The notes below the pieces were generated by a model that saw only the letters and a list, made by a program, of their open reading frames with translations, searched no databases and was not told the DNA's origin. A DNA stretch of 64,000 bases from Sabethes cyaneus (taxonomy: Eukaryota; Arthropoda; Insecta; Diptera; Culicidae): positions 27,161,001 through 27,225,000 of the forward strand of contig NC_071353.1 of NCBI RefSeq assembly GCF_943734655.1. Reading direction: 5' to 3'. The translations under genes and the position numbers were made by a program. How positions within the stretch are numbered: the first letter of the stretch is position 1; each line of letters begins with the position of its first letter. This document shows positions 30,979 through 40,525 of the stretch, piece by piece.

Positions 30979-32601
30979 TCTTATATAAAAAATGGATTTC
31001 TGTCTGTCGGGATGTTCCTAATAGAATCGAAAACTACTGAACCAATCTGCGTGAAAATTTGCATGTAAAGGTTTTTGGGGCCAGGAAAGGTTTTAGTGAT
31101 GGCTAGAGACCCCTCCCCCACTAAGAGGGGGGGCTCCCATACAAATGAAACACAAATTTCTGCATAACTCGAGAATTAATTAAGCATTAAAACAAAATTT
31201 GGCATGTGGGTGTTTTTGGTGACAAGAATTTATTCTATGGTAAATTGAGACCCCTACCCTCTTTATAAGGGGAATTATAACTTCTCTCCCCTTTAAGAGG
31301 GGGGGCTTCCATACAAATGAAATACAAATTTCCTCATAACTCGAGAACTAATCAAGCAAATGGAACCAAATTTGGCATGTGAAGGTTTTCGAGGGCAAGA
31401 ATATTTTCTATAGTGAATTAGGACCCCTCCCCGCTTTAAGAGGGGGGCTCCTGTAGCAAAGAAATACAAATTTCCTCATAACTCGAGAACTAATCAAGCA
31501 AATGGAACCAAATTTGGCATGTGAAAGTTTTCGAGGGCAAGAATATTTTCTACGGTGAATTAGGACCCCTCCCCACTTTAAGAGGGGGGGCTCCTATACA
31601 AACGAAATACAAATTTCCTCATAACTCGGGATCTAATCAAGCGAATGCAACAAAATTTGGTACGTGGGTGTTTTTGGAGACAAAATTTTTTTCTATGATG
31701 AATTGGGACCCCTACCCACTTTAGGAGGGGGGGCTTCTATACAAATGAAATTCAAATTTCCTCATAACTCGAGAACTAATCAAGCAAATAGAACCAAATT
31801 TGGCATGCGGAGGTTTTTGGAGGCAAAAATATTTTCTATGATGAATTAGGACCCCTCTCCATTTTAAGAGGGGGGGCTTCTACACAAATGAAATACGAAT
31901 TTCCTCATAATTCGAAAACTAATCAAGCAAATGGAACCATATTTGACATGTGGGTGTTTCTGGAGGCAACCATTTTTTCTATGATGAATTAGGACCCCTT
32001 ACCTTTTTAGGAGGGGGGCTCTCATACAAACAAAATACAAATTTCCTCATAACTCTAGAACTAATCAATCAAATTGAACCAAATTTGGCATGTGGGAGTT
32101 TTAGATGGCAGAAATTTTTTCTATGGTGAATTAGGACCCCTCCCCACCTTAAGAGGGGGTGCTCCTGTACCAAAGAAATACAAATTTCCTCATAATTCGA
32201 GAACTAATCAAGCAAATGGAAACAAATTTGGCATGTGGGAGATTTTGGAGTCTTGAATTTATTTTATGATAGTTAGAGACCTCTCACCCCTGTGGTAGGG
32301 GGATATGGACTCTCATACAAATAAAACAGAATTTTTTGCGAAACTCAAAAACTAATCGAACTCGAGAAATTCGAGACTCTTCCATAATACAAGACATAAC
32401 ACGACCACAAAAACTATCTATAGTAACACTAGATCATTCAGGACGAGACGGTCGCGAGTGTTGCCGGTGACCAGTCGTTGGAAGCACCGCCCACTGGGGG
32501 GCTTGCAAAACTCGAGATTGTGACAAAGATCATCCGAGATTCATGATTTATGTACAACACAGGTTAATTTGTGGCAATACGAAGTTTGTCGGGTCAGCTA
32601 G
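30979..32601 (+). mobile_element. Helitron-like non-autonomous element 2, full length, with 142-bp units
   Basis: Starts TCTTATATAAAAAATGGATT after an A and ends TTTGTCGGGTCAGCTAG before a T, giving a length of 1,623 bp. The interior holds about eight units of 140-146 bp (one near 31165-31338 is longer) with the core CATAACTCGAGAACTAATCA and a block such as GACCCCTCCCCACTTTAAGA facing a run of seven G. In each unit the C-run and G-run could pair as a short hairpin. The last 220 bp (GTACAACACAGGTTAATTTG onward) match the ends of the elements at 20000 and 58613. No open frame for a Rep/helicase is present. Confidence 0.65.
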
Positions 32602-33160
32602 TCTATAAATAAATCGTAAAGTTACACTAAAACACACATTCAAACTACATGTTTATCTAATTCTTATTAGGCTTTTTACTTTCTAGTTAAGAAAATGTCC
32701 ATTCCCGCGAAGAAAAAATATAAATTCTGCCAATTTGTTTGCCATCTCAATTCATGAATGTGGGCTGGCTTTTTTCGCAGCTGATGTTTTCTCTGGCGGT
32801 TAACTCTCTTTCGCTCTCTGGTTCGTTGTATGAAATGCCAGCTGTGGAAGAAGTAAGCAAAATGCTCACAGCTGAATTTGGTTCATATTGCATAGCAACA
32901 GAGACATCGCATATAATAGCGAGAGAAATTCATATGTGAGTCCGGCGCTTCTGATCAAGGTTGAAATTTCATGGTGCTTGAAATCTCATTGAGTTTTTTG
33001 CTGCTATGAATTTTTACAAGAAAAAATCTGACATAGCCTAACCATAAGGAGTTTATTCAAGTAATGGGGAATTATTTTCAGTTAAAAACTATTTTGGTTG
33101 AAATTGAGTGTTCTTCATCAGACAAAAAAATCAAATTGAATGAAATAATAGACTTAAAAT
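32602..33160. other. No gene or named element seen
   Basis: Mixed sequence. A 66-codon frame at 32739-32939 (GWLFSQLMFSLAVNSLSLSG) has a hydrophobic stretch but no context supporting a gene. Confidence 0.3.
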
Positions 33161-33164
33161 TTTG

Positions 33165-33245
33165 GCCTCCTAGCCGGCATTGAGGTACGTTACGTTGTAT
33201 ATTCGAATCTCGGCTGGGAGAGGTTGTTAAAGTACATAAAACTAA
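33165..33245 (+). mobile_element. Possible tRNA-like SINE head
   Basis: GGCCTCCTAGCCGGCATTGA followed after about 20 bases by TATATTCGAATCTCGGCTGG looks like an A-box-like and B-box-like pair (GTTCGAATC type) with the GGCTGGGAGAG continuation that I associate with mosquito SINEs. No SINE body follows; RTE sequence begins within about 30 bases. Confidence 0.35.
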
Positions 33246-33249
33246 GTCT

Positions 33250-34340
33250 CTTCAAGACGCGGCGAGAGTGCTGCAGAATAACTTATCCTGTATGATTCTC
33301 AACATCGCTCTTATGGCGATCCGACGATCAGATATCGAAACGAGAGGTTTGATTCTCAATAAAAGTAGCAAACTTTTTGGCTAAGCATGTGACTTGGAGC
33401 CAAAAACTTTACCACGACGAAGGCCATCTGTGCCAGACTGAAAGCAGAGCCTGGGAGGGTTTGGCTTAACATCAACGCGTCGAAGACGAAATACATGACA
33501 GATAGAGGCTCAAATGGTCACTCTAGTCAAACCGAGTTAAGTGACAAAATTCTTATTTCGAGAAAAACGCGTTCAAAGTTTGCTGCTCTGTATGGTTTAT
33601 AGCTATCAATTGTTCGAAATCATGTCATGACTCTGGCTGTTTGCAACATCTTTGTAGTCTGATTAGAATAAAATGTAGCTTAGAAAATTCTTGCAGCAAA
33701 TGGCTGTCATTAATTCATTCTTTTAAATATTGCGGCTGGGTCCGGTGTGATTTACCACCGACCAAATGAGACGAACGGGCTTTTTTTAAGGACGGTAATC
33801 GTAGACGGTGACGAACCAGAAGTGGTAGATGAGCTCGTGTATGTGGGATCGCTGGTAGCCGCGGACAACAACGCAAATAAGAAGATCCAGCAGCATATTC
33901 AAGCATGATAACGGATCTACTGCGATTAAGAGGCATAAGCCACTTACGCGCCTTTGCAAACGGCATTTGGCGGAGTGCAAGCTGAAAGCGTAGAGTAGCG
34001 GAGGTGCATGAATCAAGGGCAACAGACACTGCTTAGGATAATTACCAACGTACATTTGGCGAAAGTCGGTAAACTACAGTGAACCGGACACATCGTACGG
34101 AAAACGGTTCTAGACAACAACCCCACTGACACCGATACAGATCGACTACACGTGCGAGATGGCTCGTCCAGGTCTAAAGGGACTTTTTTTATATTTCATA
34201 AAAACAAAGGTAAAAACTGCGACTTCAGAGGTGCCTGAGAAATGGGCGACGAGTAACCCAAGGTCGAATTAAATAGAGCTTAAAACAGCACGAAGACCCC
34301 GGCTCTAAGTTGACGACGCCGACGGAAATCGTGCAATCAG
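33250..34340 (+). mobile_element. RTE-type fragment F, split
   Basis: Readable blocks are YRNERFDSQ (RT), LKAEPGRVWLNINASKTKYM with DRGSNG to about 33520, then unrelated AT-rich DNA (33521-33775), then TVIVDGDEPEVVDELVYVGS with LVAADNNANKKIQQHIQA (33785-33908), and decayed C-terminal blocks with ARWLVQV at 34155-34180. The middle of the C-terminal domain is deleted and stops are frequent. The 250-bp interruption has no identified ends. Confidence 0.65.
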
Positions 34341-34469
34341 CCTCGTACATTTTGCTGTGTTCTAAACAACAGCTGGCAGGGAAATTTCAAGCATGAAAGT
34401 GTATAACAAATTTTCTCCTGGGGGGAGGGGGGTTTGAACCCCCAAGACTCCCCCCCCCCGTCGCTGCGC

Positions 34470-35119
34470 CCATGCCATCAGTCCTTCTGAAACATTGCTG
34501 CGCTGCCTTAGTAGCTCCTTTGAAACATCTGTTTGGCATGTCGCTCACATCCGGAGTTTTTCCAACTCTTTGGAAATCTTCCTTTATGTTCCCAGTTTAT
34601 AAAAAAGGAGATAAAAAGCAAGTTGATAACTACCTTGGGATTACGTCTCTGTGTGCCGTTGCCAAACTTTTTGAAATGGTCATCTTGGAACCTGTCTTCA
34701 ATCATAGCAAGCTGTATATCGCCGAAACTCAGCATGGATTTTTACCAAAACGTTCTACCGTTACGAACCTCTTATCATTCACAACATATGCTACTGACGC
34801 AATGTCCAATGATGGCTTTCAGACTGACGCCATTTACACGGACTTATCAGCTGCTTTTGACAAAATTAACCATGCCATCGCGATAGCAAAGTTAGACAGA
34901 TTGGGTTTTGGACCTAACGTTTTACGTTGGTTTCAGTCGTACCTAAGAGATCGGCGTTTGTCAGTCAAGATAGGCCACTGTATATCCAAAGAGTTCTCTG
35001 CCACTTCCGGAATTCCGCAGGGTAGCCATCTCGGGCCCCTGATATTCATACCTTATTTCAACGATGTGAACTTCTTTCTTGAATGCCCGCGGTTATCTTT
35101 TGCCGATGACCTTAAAATA
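34470..35119 (+). mobile_element. Jockey-type retrotransposon, RT domain part 1
   Basis: Open for over 200 codons and carrying the RT blocks in order: PLKHLFGMSLTSGVFPTLWK, SFMFPVYKKGDKKQVDNYLG, ISKLFE-like VAKLFEMVILEPVF, TQHGFLPKRSTVTNLLSF, IYTDLSAAFDKINHAIAIAK (first catalytic Asp), GIPQGSHLGPLIF and LSFADDLKI (FADD intact). This is the fingers-palm core of a Jockey-group reverse transcriptase. It is cut right after FADDLKI by the RTE element, and the frame resumes at 36445. It probably belongs to the same original element as 29670-30662. Confidence 0.88.
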
Positions 35120-36444
35120 CTTACTTTACTTTACTTTAGTGGCAACGGTCCGTTACCGATCCTGCGCCGAACGAATTATAGTCCTCCAGTACCGTCGGTC
35201 CTGGGCTGCCGTTCTCCAATCCCCACGAACACCAGCTGAACGTGCATCGTCTTCGACAGCACACACCCACCGGGTGCGGGGTCTGCCTCGGAGTCTACGG
35301 CCTCTTCCTGGTTCTCTGCTGAAAATAGTTTTGGCTACTCTTTCATCGGGCATTCTGGCCACGTGTCCAGCCCACCGCAGCCTGCCACATTGCACTACCT
35401 TCACTATATCAGCATATTTGTATACTTGGTACAGCTCGTGATTCATGCGTCTGCGCCACACTCCATTTTCCATTTTGCCACCAAGTATAGATCGCAGAAT
35501 TTTACGCTCAAAAACCCCAAGCACTCGCCGATCAGCTTCCTTTAGCGTCCATGATTCGTGTCCGTAAAGGGCCACCGGGAGGATTAGTGTTCTGTAGAGC
35601 GCCAGTTTTGTGCGAATTTGCAAACTACGGGACTTCAGCTGGCTACGTAATCCGTAGAAAGCCCGATTCGCGGCTGCAACTCGTCGTTTCACTTCGCGGC
35701 TTACATCGTTGTCACATGTCACGAGTGTACCAAGGTATATAAATTCCTCCACTACTTCATATCGTTCCCCATCTAACTCCACCTCGGCACCAACACCACT
35801 TGAGCTCCCACGTTCCCTACCAGCAACCATGTACTTCGTTTTGGCGGTATTAATGGTAAGTCCCAATCTCGCTGCTTCCCTTTTAAAGGGCCTAAAGGCC
35901 TCTTCTACTGCTCTACGGTTGATTCCGATGATATCGACGTCATCCGCAAAACCAAGAAGCATGTGAGATTTCGTGATGATAGTTCCATTCCTTTCCACGT
36001 TTGCTCTTCGTAATGCACCTTCCAAGGCAATGTTGAATAGCAGGTTAGAGAGTGCGTCCCCTTGCTTCAGTCCATCCAACGTCACGAAAGCAGCTGAGGT
36101 CTCACCCGCTATTCTAACGCATGATTTGGATCCATCCAGCGTCGCACGAATCAGCGTAACTAGTTTCGTCGGAAAACCATGTTCTAGCATTATCTGCCAC
36201 AGCTCATTTCGTTTAACTGAATCGTACGCCGCTTTAAAATCCACAAACAGATGGTGTGTCTGCAAGTTGTACTCCCGGAACTTGTCTAGCAACTGGCGCA
36301 GGGTAAACATCTGATCCGTCGTGGAGCGACCCTTACGAAAACCCGCTTGGTACTCGCCGACGAAGGACTCCGCTAACGGTCTCAGTCTGCAGAACAGGAT
36401 ACGGGAAAGCACCTTGTAGGCAGAATTGAGCAATGTAATTCCTC
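35120..36444 (-). mobile_element. Young RTE-type retrotransposon insertion, 5'-truncated, open ORF2 C-terminus
   Basis: On the minus strand an uninterrupted frame of about 426 codons (36433 to 35153) encodes most of the RT and the C-terminal domain: NSAYKVLSRILFCRLRPLAE, FRKGRSTTDQMFTLRQLLDK, LFVDFKAAYDSVKRNELWQI, LDGLKQGDALSNLLFNIALE, LLGFADDVDIIG (FADD intact), LTINTAKTKYMVAGRERGSS, VVEEFIYLGTLVTCDNDVSR and GRLRWAGHVARMPDERVAKT. It is truncated at its 5' end just before LLNSAYK. The 3' end has only about 30 bp of UTR and a TAAAG repeat tail. GACCTTAAAATA is duplicated at 35108-35119 and 36445-36456. The clean frame and intact duplication make it the youngest RTE copy here. Confidence 0.92.
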
Positions 36445-37265
36445 GACCTTAAAATATTCTTTGTAATTCGGACCACCGAGGATGCTCTCTTTCTGCAACG
36501 TCAACTAACCCTTTTTTGCTGAGTGGTGCCAAACTAACCGTAGTAGCTTAAACTCCAATAAGTGCTCAGTCATCACTTACACGCGAAGGAAAATGCCAAT
36601 TCGATTCAACTATCACATAGCAGGTAACACAATCAATAGGGAAACAGGTGTTAAGGATCTCGGTATACACCTCGACGAGCAATTATCTTTGAAACAGCAT
36701 ACTTCCTATGTGGTAACCAAAGCATCTCGTTGCTTGGGATTCACTGTGAGAGTGTCTAGGAATTTTACGGATATTTACTGCCTGAAATCTCTCTACTGTT
36801 CACTCGTTCATTAAGTTCTTGAATATTGCTCGGTAGTTTGGAACCCTCATTACCTCAACGGGGTGTACACAGGATCGAAGCTGTGCAACGAAGATTTGCT
36901 CGATATGCTCTTCGGCGGTTACCCTGGAATACTCCACACTAGCTGTCAAGTTACGAAAATCGTGCACAGCTTATAGGACTTGACTCACTGCAAGTGAGGC
37001 GAGAGTTTTCCCGCTTCTCGGCGAATTAAATATCAACGTCCCCACTCGAGTTCTTCACAATAGTGACTTCTTCAGATTGCCTGTTCGACGTAGTAATTAC
37101 GGAACCCACGGTGCTGTCATCGGTCATCGGAACCTTTAATAGAGTTTCTTCTGGACTCCTGAACTACCACTTTCCATGTTCTAGAATTAAAGTAAATATT
37201 TTAAGTATTCTTAAGCATCATTAGGACCATCTGGGTCTGTTGATTGGTCACAAATAACCAAATAA
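36445..37265 (+). mobile_element. Jockey-type retrotransposon, RT C-terminal part and 3' end
   Basis: Directly continues 34470-35119 after the RTE insertion: LKIFFVIRTTEDALFLQRQL, a frameshift, SVITYTRRKMPIRFNYHIAG, VKDLGIHLDEQLSLKQHTSY, RCLGFTVRVSRNFTDIYCLK, LEYCSVVWNPHYLN. These are the thumb and post-RT blocks of Jockey proteins. After about 36890 frames break down. A probable 3' end with AAATAACCAAATAAACG lies near 37250-37265. The tail is not clean and no target duplication was found. Confidence 0.8.
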
Positions 37266-37849
37266 ACGCCTATCAAACCGCATTTCAGCCAGGTCGGCCC
37301 ACCCAAAAAGGCCGATTCAGATTAACCGTCAGCAACCGTCAACAACAACGGAACGGAAAGAAATTATGACGTGCAATATGTGTTAGCCTTAAAGTTGACT
37401 CTAAATATGGTACGTGGCACTTTAGTGTCCATCTAGCGGTAAGCATGAGCAAAAGCTACCGAAAATGATCCATTAAGAACGGATTTTGCTGGTTCGCATA
37501 CTATTCGATTGACAAAAGATGCAGCAATTGTGTGGTTTTCATAAAAATATTGTTTTCCTATTGCTAGATAGTGAAAATAAACGGACCCTTTCGCGCTCGA
37601 ATTTCCCTATACATTTGCGAAGCCCCACCTTTCTGACGTGCAAAGGCTACTGAAATGCTACAAAATGAAAAGCCGTGTCGTTATTGTGGTTCATTCGCTG
37701 CTCGAGCGTCGAGCTGTTCAGGTCAACTTTCCTTTTAGATCTAGGCTTGGACTCCACCAGTGGTAATCCTGCTTAGATATCGTCGTGTGGAAAATTATTA
37801 TATAAGCTTCACCCTCGATCTTGTTGCTGCGTCACGTGTTTCACATGGA
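37266..37849. other. No gene or named element seen
   Basis: Ordinary sequence between the Jockey 3' end and the 13-bp minisatellite. No supported feature. Confidence 0.35.
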
Positions 37850-37947
37850 CTGCCCAGCTGCACTGCTCGACTCAACTGTTCGACTCGACTGCTTGACTCG
37901 ATTGCTCGACTGTACTGCTTGACTCGACTGCTCTACTTAACTGTTCC
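37850..37947. repeat. 13-bp minisatellite (CTGCTCGACTCAA), left part
   Basis: Diverged tandem units of CTGCTCGACTCAA, for example CTGCTTGACTCGA and CTGCTCGACTGTA. The array is interrupted at 37948 by the foldback element and continues at 39294. Confidence 0.8.
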
Positions 37948-39293
37948 ACGGTACTCCCCCAGACCGTTAAAAAAATGCTCCATGAAAACGGACTTCACCA
38001 GTTGATTCGTGAGGTTGTACTGCACCTCTGGTGAAATTTTCAAAATCCTCCTACGGTGGAAATCTGAGTTACGCCCTCTTAAGTACTTAAGTACTAGAAA
38101 CAATGTAAAAACGACGAAACACACTCATTGCAAACCACGTGTTAAACCATCAGTTCACGAAAAAATCTGTAAAAAATACTCTACACATTTCAAATACACC
38201 ATTATATGATCTTTTCAGTTGCTGGTAAGTCTAGTATGAAAGTTTAAAGGGCGTAAGTGCATTTTATTGAATATCTAATATGTTAAACGTATAAATTCGA
38301 CTACTATTAATGTAAGTTAGTTCCGTATAGAAAAGAACAATACAATTTGTCAAATTTCACCTTCTGATTAGCAACGTATACTAGTTATAGTCATATTCTA
38401 CTAATTGAATTATTCCAGTAAGAGGCCTTTCAATTACACTTCACTTTGGTAGTCAAATCAAAACGTTATATTAATCATCTAGTTTAGTTTATTGGGAGAT
38501 CAGCCCAAAATTAAACGCGATCTGAAGGAAACACCGCGTTTGTAGTAAACACCGCACTAAAACTGCTGTAAACAAACGTGGTGTTCTTGTAACGGGCTGT
38601 TAAGCAACTGAACCTTTATGATTTCTGTGTAATTTGAGCCATTATTCATAAAATTGATCCAGCAATCAGGAAAGAGAATTTCATTTTTGAGTGTCTTCTG
38701 ATTTCTGACATGGCTATGGTTCACCCACAAATCAGCCCGATCTTTATTTACTTTTCCTACTACTTTGAAAACCGCTTTCACGATTATTGTTTAATTGAAT
38801 AATTCAATTTATAGGATATGATTATAATTGATGATACTTGTCAACACTGGCACTAGTACACCTACTAGAAGGAGAAATTTGATAAATTATACTGTTCTTT
38901 TCTATACCAAACTTATTAACATTAAAGGTAGTCGAATTTAGACGTTTAACATATTAGATATTCAGTAAAATGCACTTACGACCTTTAAACTTTCAAATTT
39001 GGCTTACCAGCAGCTGTAAAGATCATGTAATGATGTATCTGAAATGTGTAGAGCATTTTCTACATATTTTTTCGTGAACTGGTGGTTTAACACGTGGTTT
39101 GCAATGAGTGCTTCATCGTTTTTACATTGGTTTTAGTACTTACGTCTCTTAAGAGGGCGTAACTCAAATTTCCACCGTAGGAGGATTTTGAAAATTTCAC
39201 CAGAGATGCAGTACAACCTCACGAATCGACTGGTGAGGTTCGATTTCATGGAACATTTTTTTTATAAAAACGGTCTGGAGGAGCACCGTGACT
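37948..39293. mobile_element. Foldback-type element with about 400-bp inverted arms
   Basis: The left arm (37948 to about 38365) starts CACGGTACTCCCCCAGACCG; the reverse complement of the right arm starts CACGGTGCTCCTCCAGACCG at 39293. The arms stay alignable through TTCACCAG-TGATTCGTGAGG, TCCTCCTACGGTGGAAAT, AACCACGTGTTAAACCA and TTCGACTAC to about 38365 and 38875. They enclose roughly 510 bp of AT-rich DNA (38366-38875) with a 74-codon minus-strand frame (38557-38781) of no known type. Length is about 1.35 kb. No target duplication is visible; a short TSD would be hidden by the repetitive target. Confidence 0.75.
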
Positions 39294-39790
39294 AATTGAC
39301 TGCTTTATATAACTGCTCGACTCAACCTAATTCGACTGGACTGGTCGATTCGACTGCACAGCGCGACTGTTTGACTCAACTGCTCAACTCGGCTGCTCGA
39401 CTCAACTGCTCGACTTGTCTGCTCGAATCAAGTACTCGACTGGACTAATCGAGCCAACTGCTAGACTCGACTGCTAAAATCAACTACTCGAATCAACTAC
39501 TCGAATCAACTGCTCGACTCGGCTGCTTGACTCAACTGCACTACTTGACTGCTCGAATTAACAACTCGACTCGACTAATCGACTCAACTGCTAGACTTGA
39601 CTGCTTAAATCAACTGCTCGACTTGACTGTTCGGATCAACTGCTCGAATCAATTAACTGCTTGACTCGACTGCTCGACTTGACTGCTCGAATCAACAACT
39701 CGACTCGGCTAGTCGAGCCAACTGCTCGACTCGACTGCTCAAATCAACTGCTTGATTTGACTGCTCGACTCAGCTACCCGACTGGAAGAC
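39294..39790. repeat. 13-bp minisatellite (CTGCTCGACTCAA), right part
   Basis: About 36 further units at a steady 13-bp spacing. Alternating variants (CTGCTCGAATCAA, CAACTCGACTCGA, CTAATCGACTCAA, CTGCTAGACTTGA) recur in the same order more than once, so there is a higher-order structure of several units. The TCGA in each unit makes the array rich in that palindrome. Confidence 0.85.
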
Positions 39791-39819
39791 AGAAAACGAA
39801 CGTGTACGCACTGTAGAGT

Positions 39820-39945
39820 TTTTTGTAGTAGAGAACTTTCTCATAGAGTTGCTGCAGAGCTCTACCAGTGAGCTCTACAGAGTATATACACTACTATACC
39901 TATCTCTACGTGAGATTTTTCTCTAGCTCTACCAGAAAAACTGTA
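39820..39945. repeat. Palindrome-rich TAGAG/CTCTA segment
   Basis: GTAGAG and CTCTAC alternate (GCTGCAGAGCTCTACCAGTG, GAGCTCTACAGAG, CTCTAGCTCTACC), giving several overlapping short inverted repeats. It may be a decayed hairpin element. No boundaries are defined. Confidence 0.4.
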
Positions 39946-40205
39946 TGGTGGAAACTTGGCTTAACTCTACTTTGCGGATGACTCCGATGATCCAAATATC
40001 ATGTGAGATTAGCCCATTTCTTTCGATGTAACTTAAAAAAGTCGGCGATTTCGAGACAGACCCCATATCCGTTGCATGTGCCCTGGTGACCGCGGATGTT
40101 CGACCAGCGGGCGTTCAAGACAATTGGAGAATTGCAACCCAAATCCAAGAGATTTGGAGGGTGCTTATACGCCATAAAAGTGAAAAATCATAATCTTAGT
40201 CGTTT
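39946..40205. other. No gene seen
   Basis: Unremarkable short spacer before the 173-bp duplication. Confidence 0.3.
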
Positions 40206-40525
40206 TTTTAACTTTCTTTTTGAGAACTTTCTTTAAAAATTCATAACTTTTGAACCACGAAACTGATTTCGGTTATTTTAGTGGCAAATTAATTTTCTTT
40301 TAAATTTTGATCAAAACTGTTGTACACAAACATCACTAGACACAAATATCAATGTTTCGTTTGTAAAAAATTTTTCTTCCTTTTGAAAACTTTCTTCAAA
40401 AATTCATAACTTTTGAACCACTAAACTGATTTTAATTATTTTAGTAGCAAATTAATTTTCTTTTAAATTTTGATCAAAACTGTTGTACGCAAATATCAAA
40501 GTTTCGTTTGTAAATTTGAGATAAA
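40206..40525. repeat. Tandem duplication of about 173 bp
   Basis: The sequence AACTTTCTTyAAAAATTCAT, ACTTTTGAACCACkAAACTG and TTTTGATCAAAACTGTTGTA occurs twice at a spacing of about 173 bases (TTCATAAC at 40240 and 40413). The two copies differ at few positions, with a small insertion before the second. Confidence 0.85.

Noticed and set aside
31020..32360. Regularly spaced 142-bp repeats resembling a CRISPR-type array
   Set aside because: Repeats are contiguous and diverged with no unique spacers, lie in a eukaryotic Helitron-like element, and have no cas genes nearby.
34410..34465. G-run/C-run stretch ending CGTCGCTGCGCCCATG, possible hAT end
   Set aside because: Only one end is visible and no partner or duplication was found.
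39294..39790. Short regular repeats, possible array
   Set aside because: Simple 13-bp minisatellite with no spacers.
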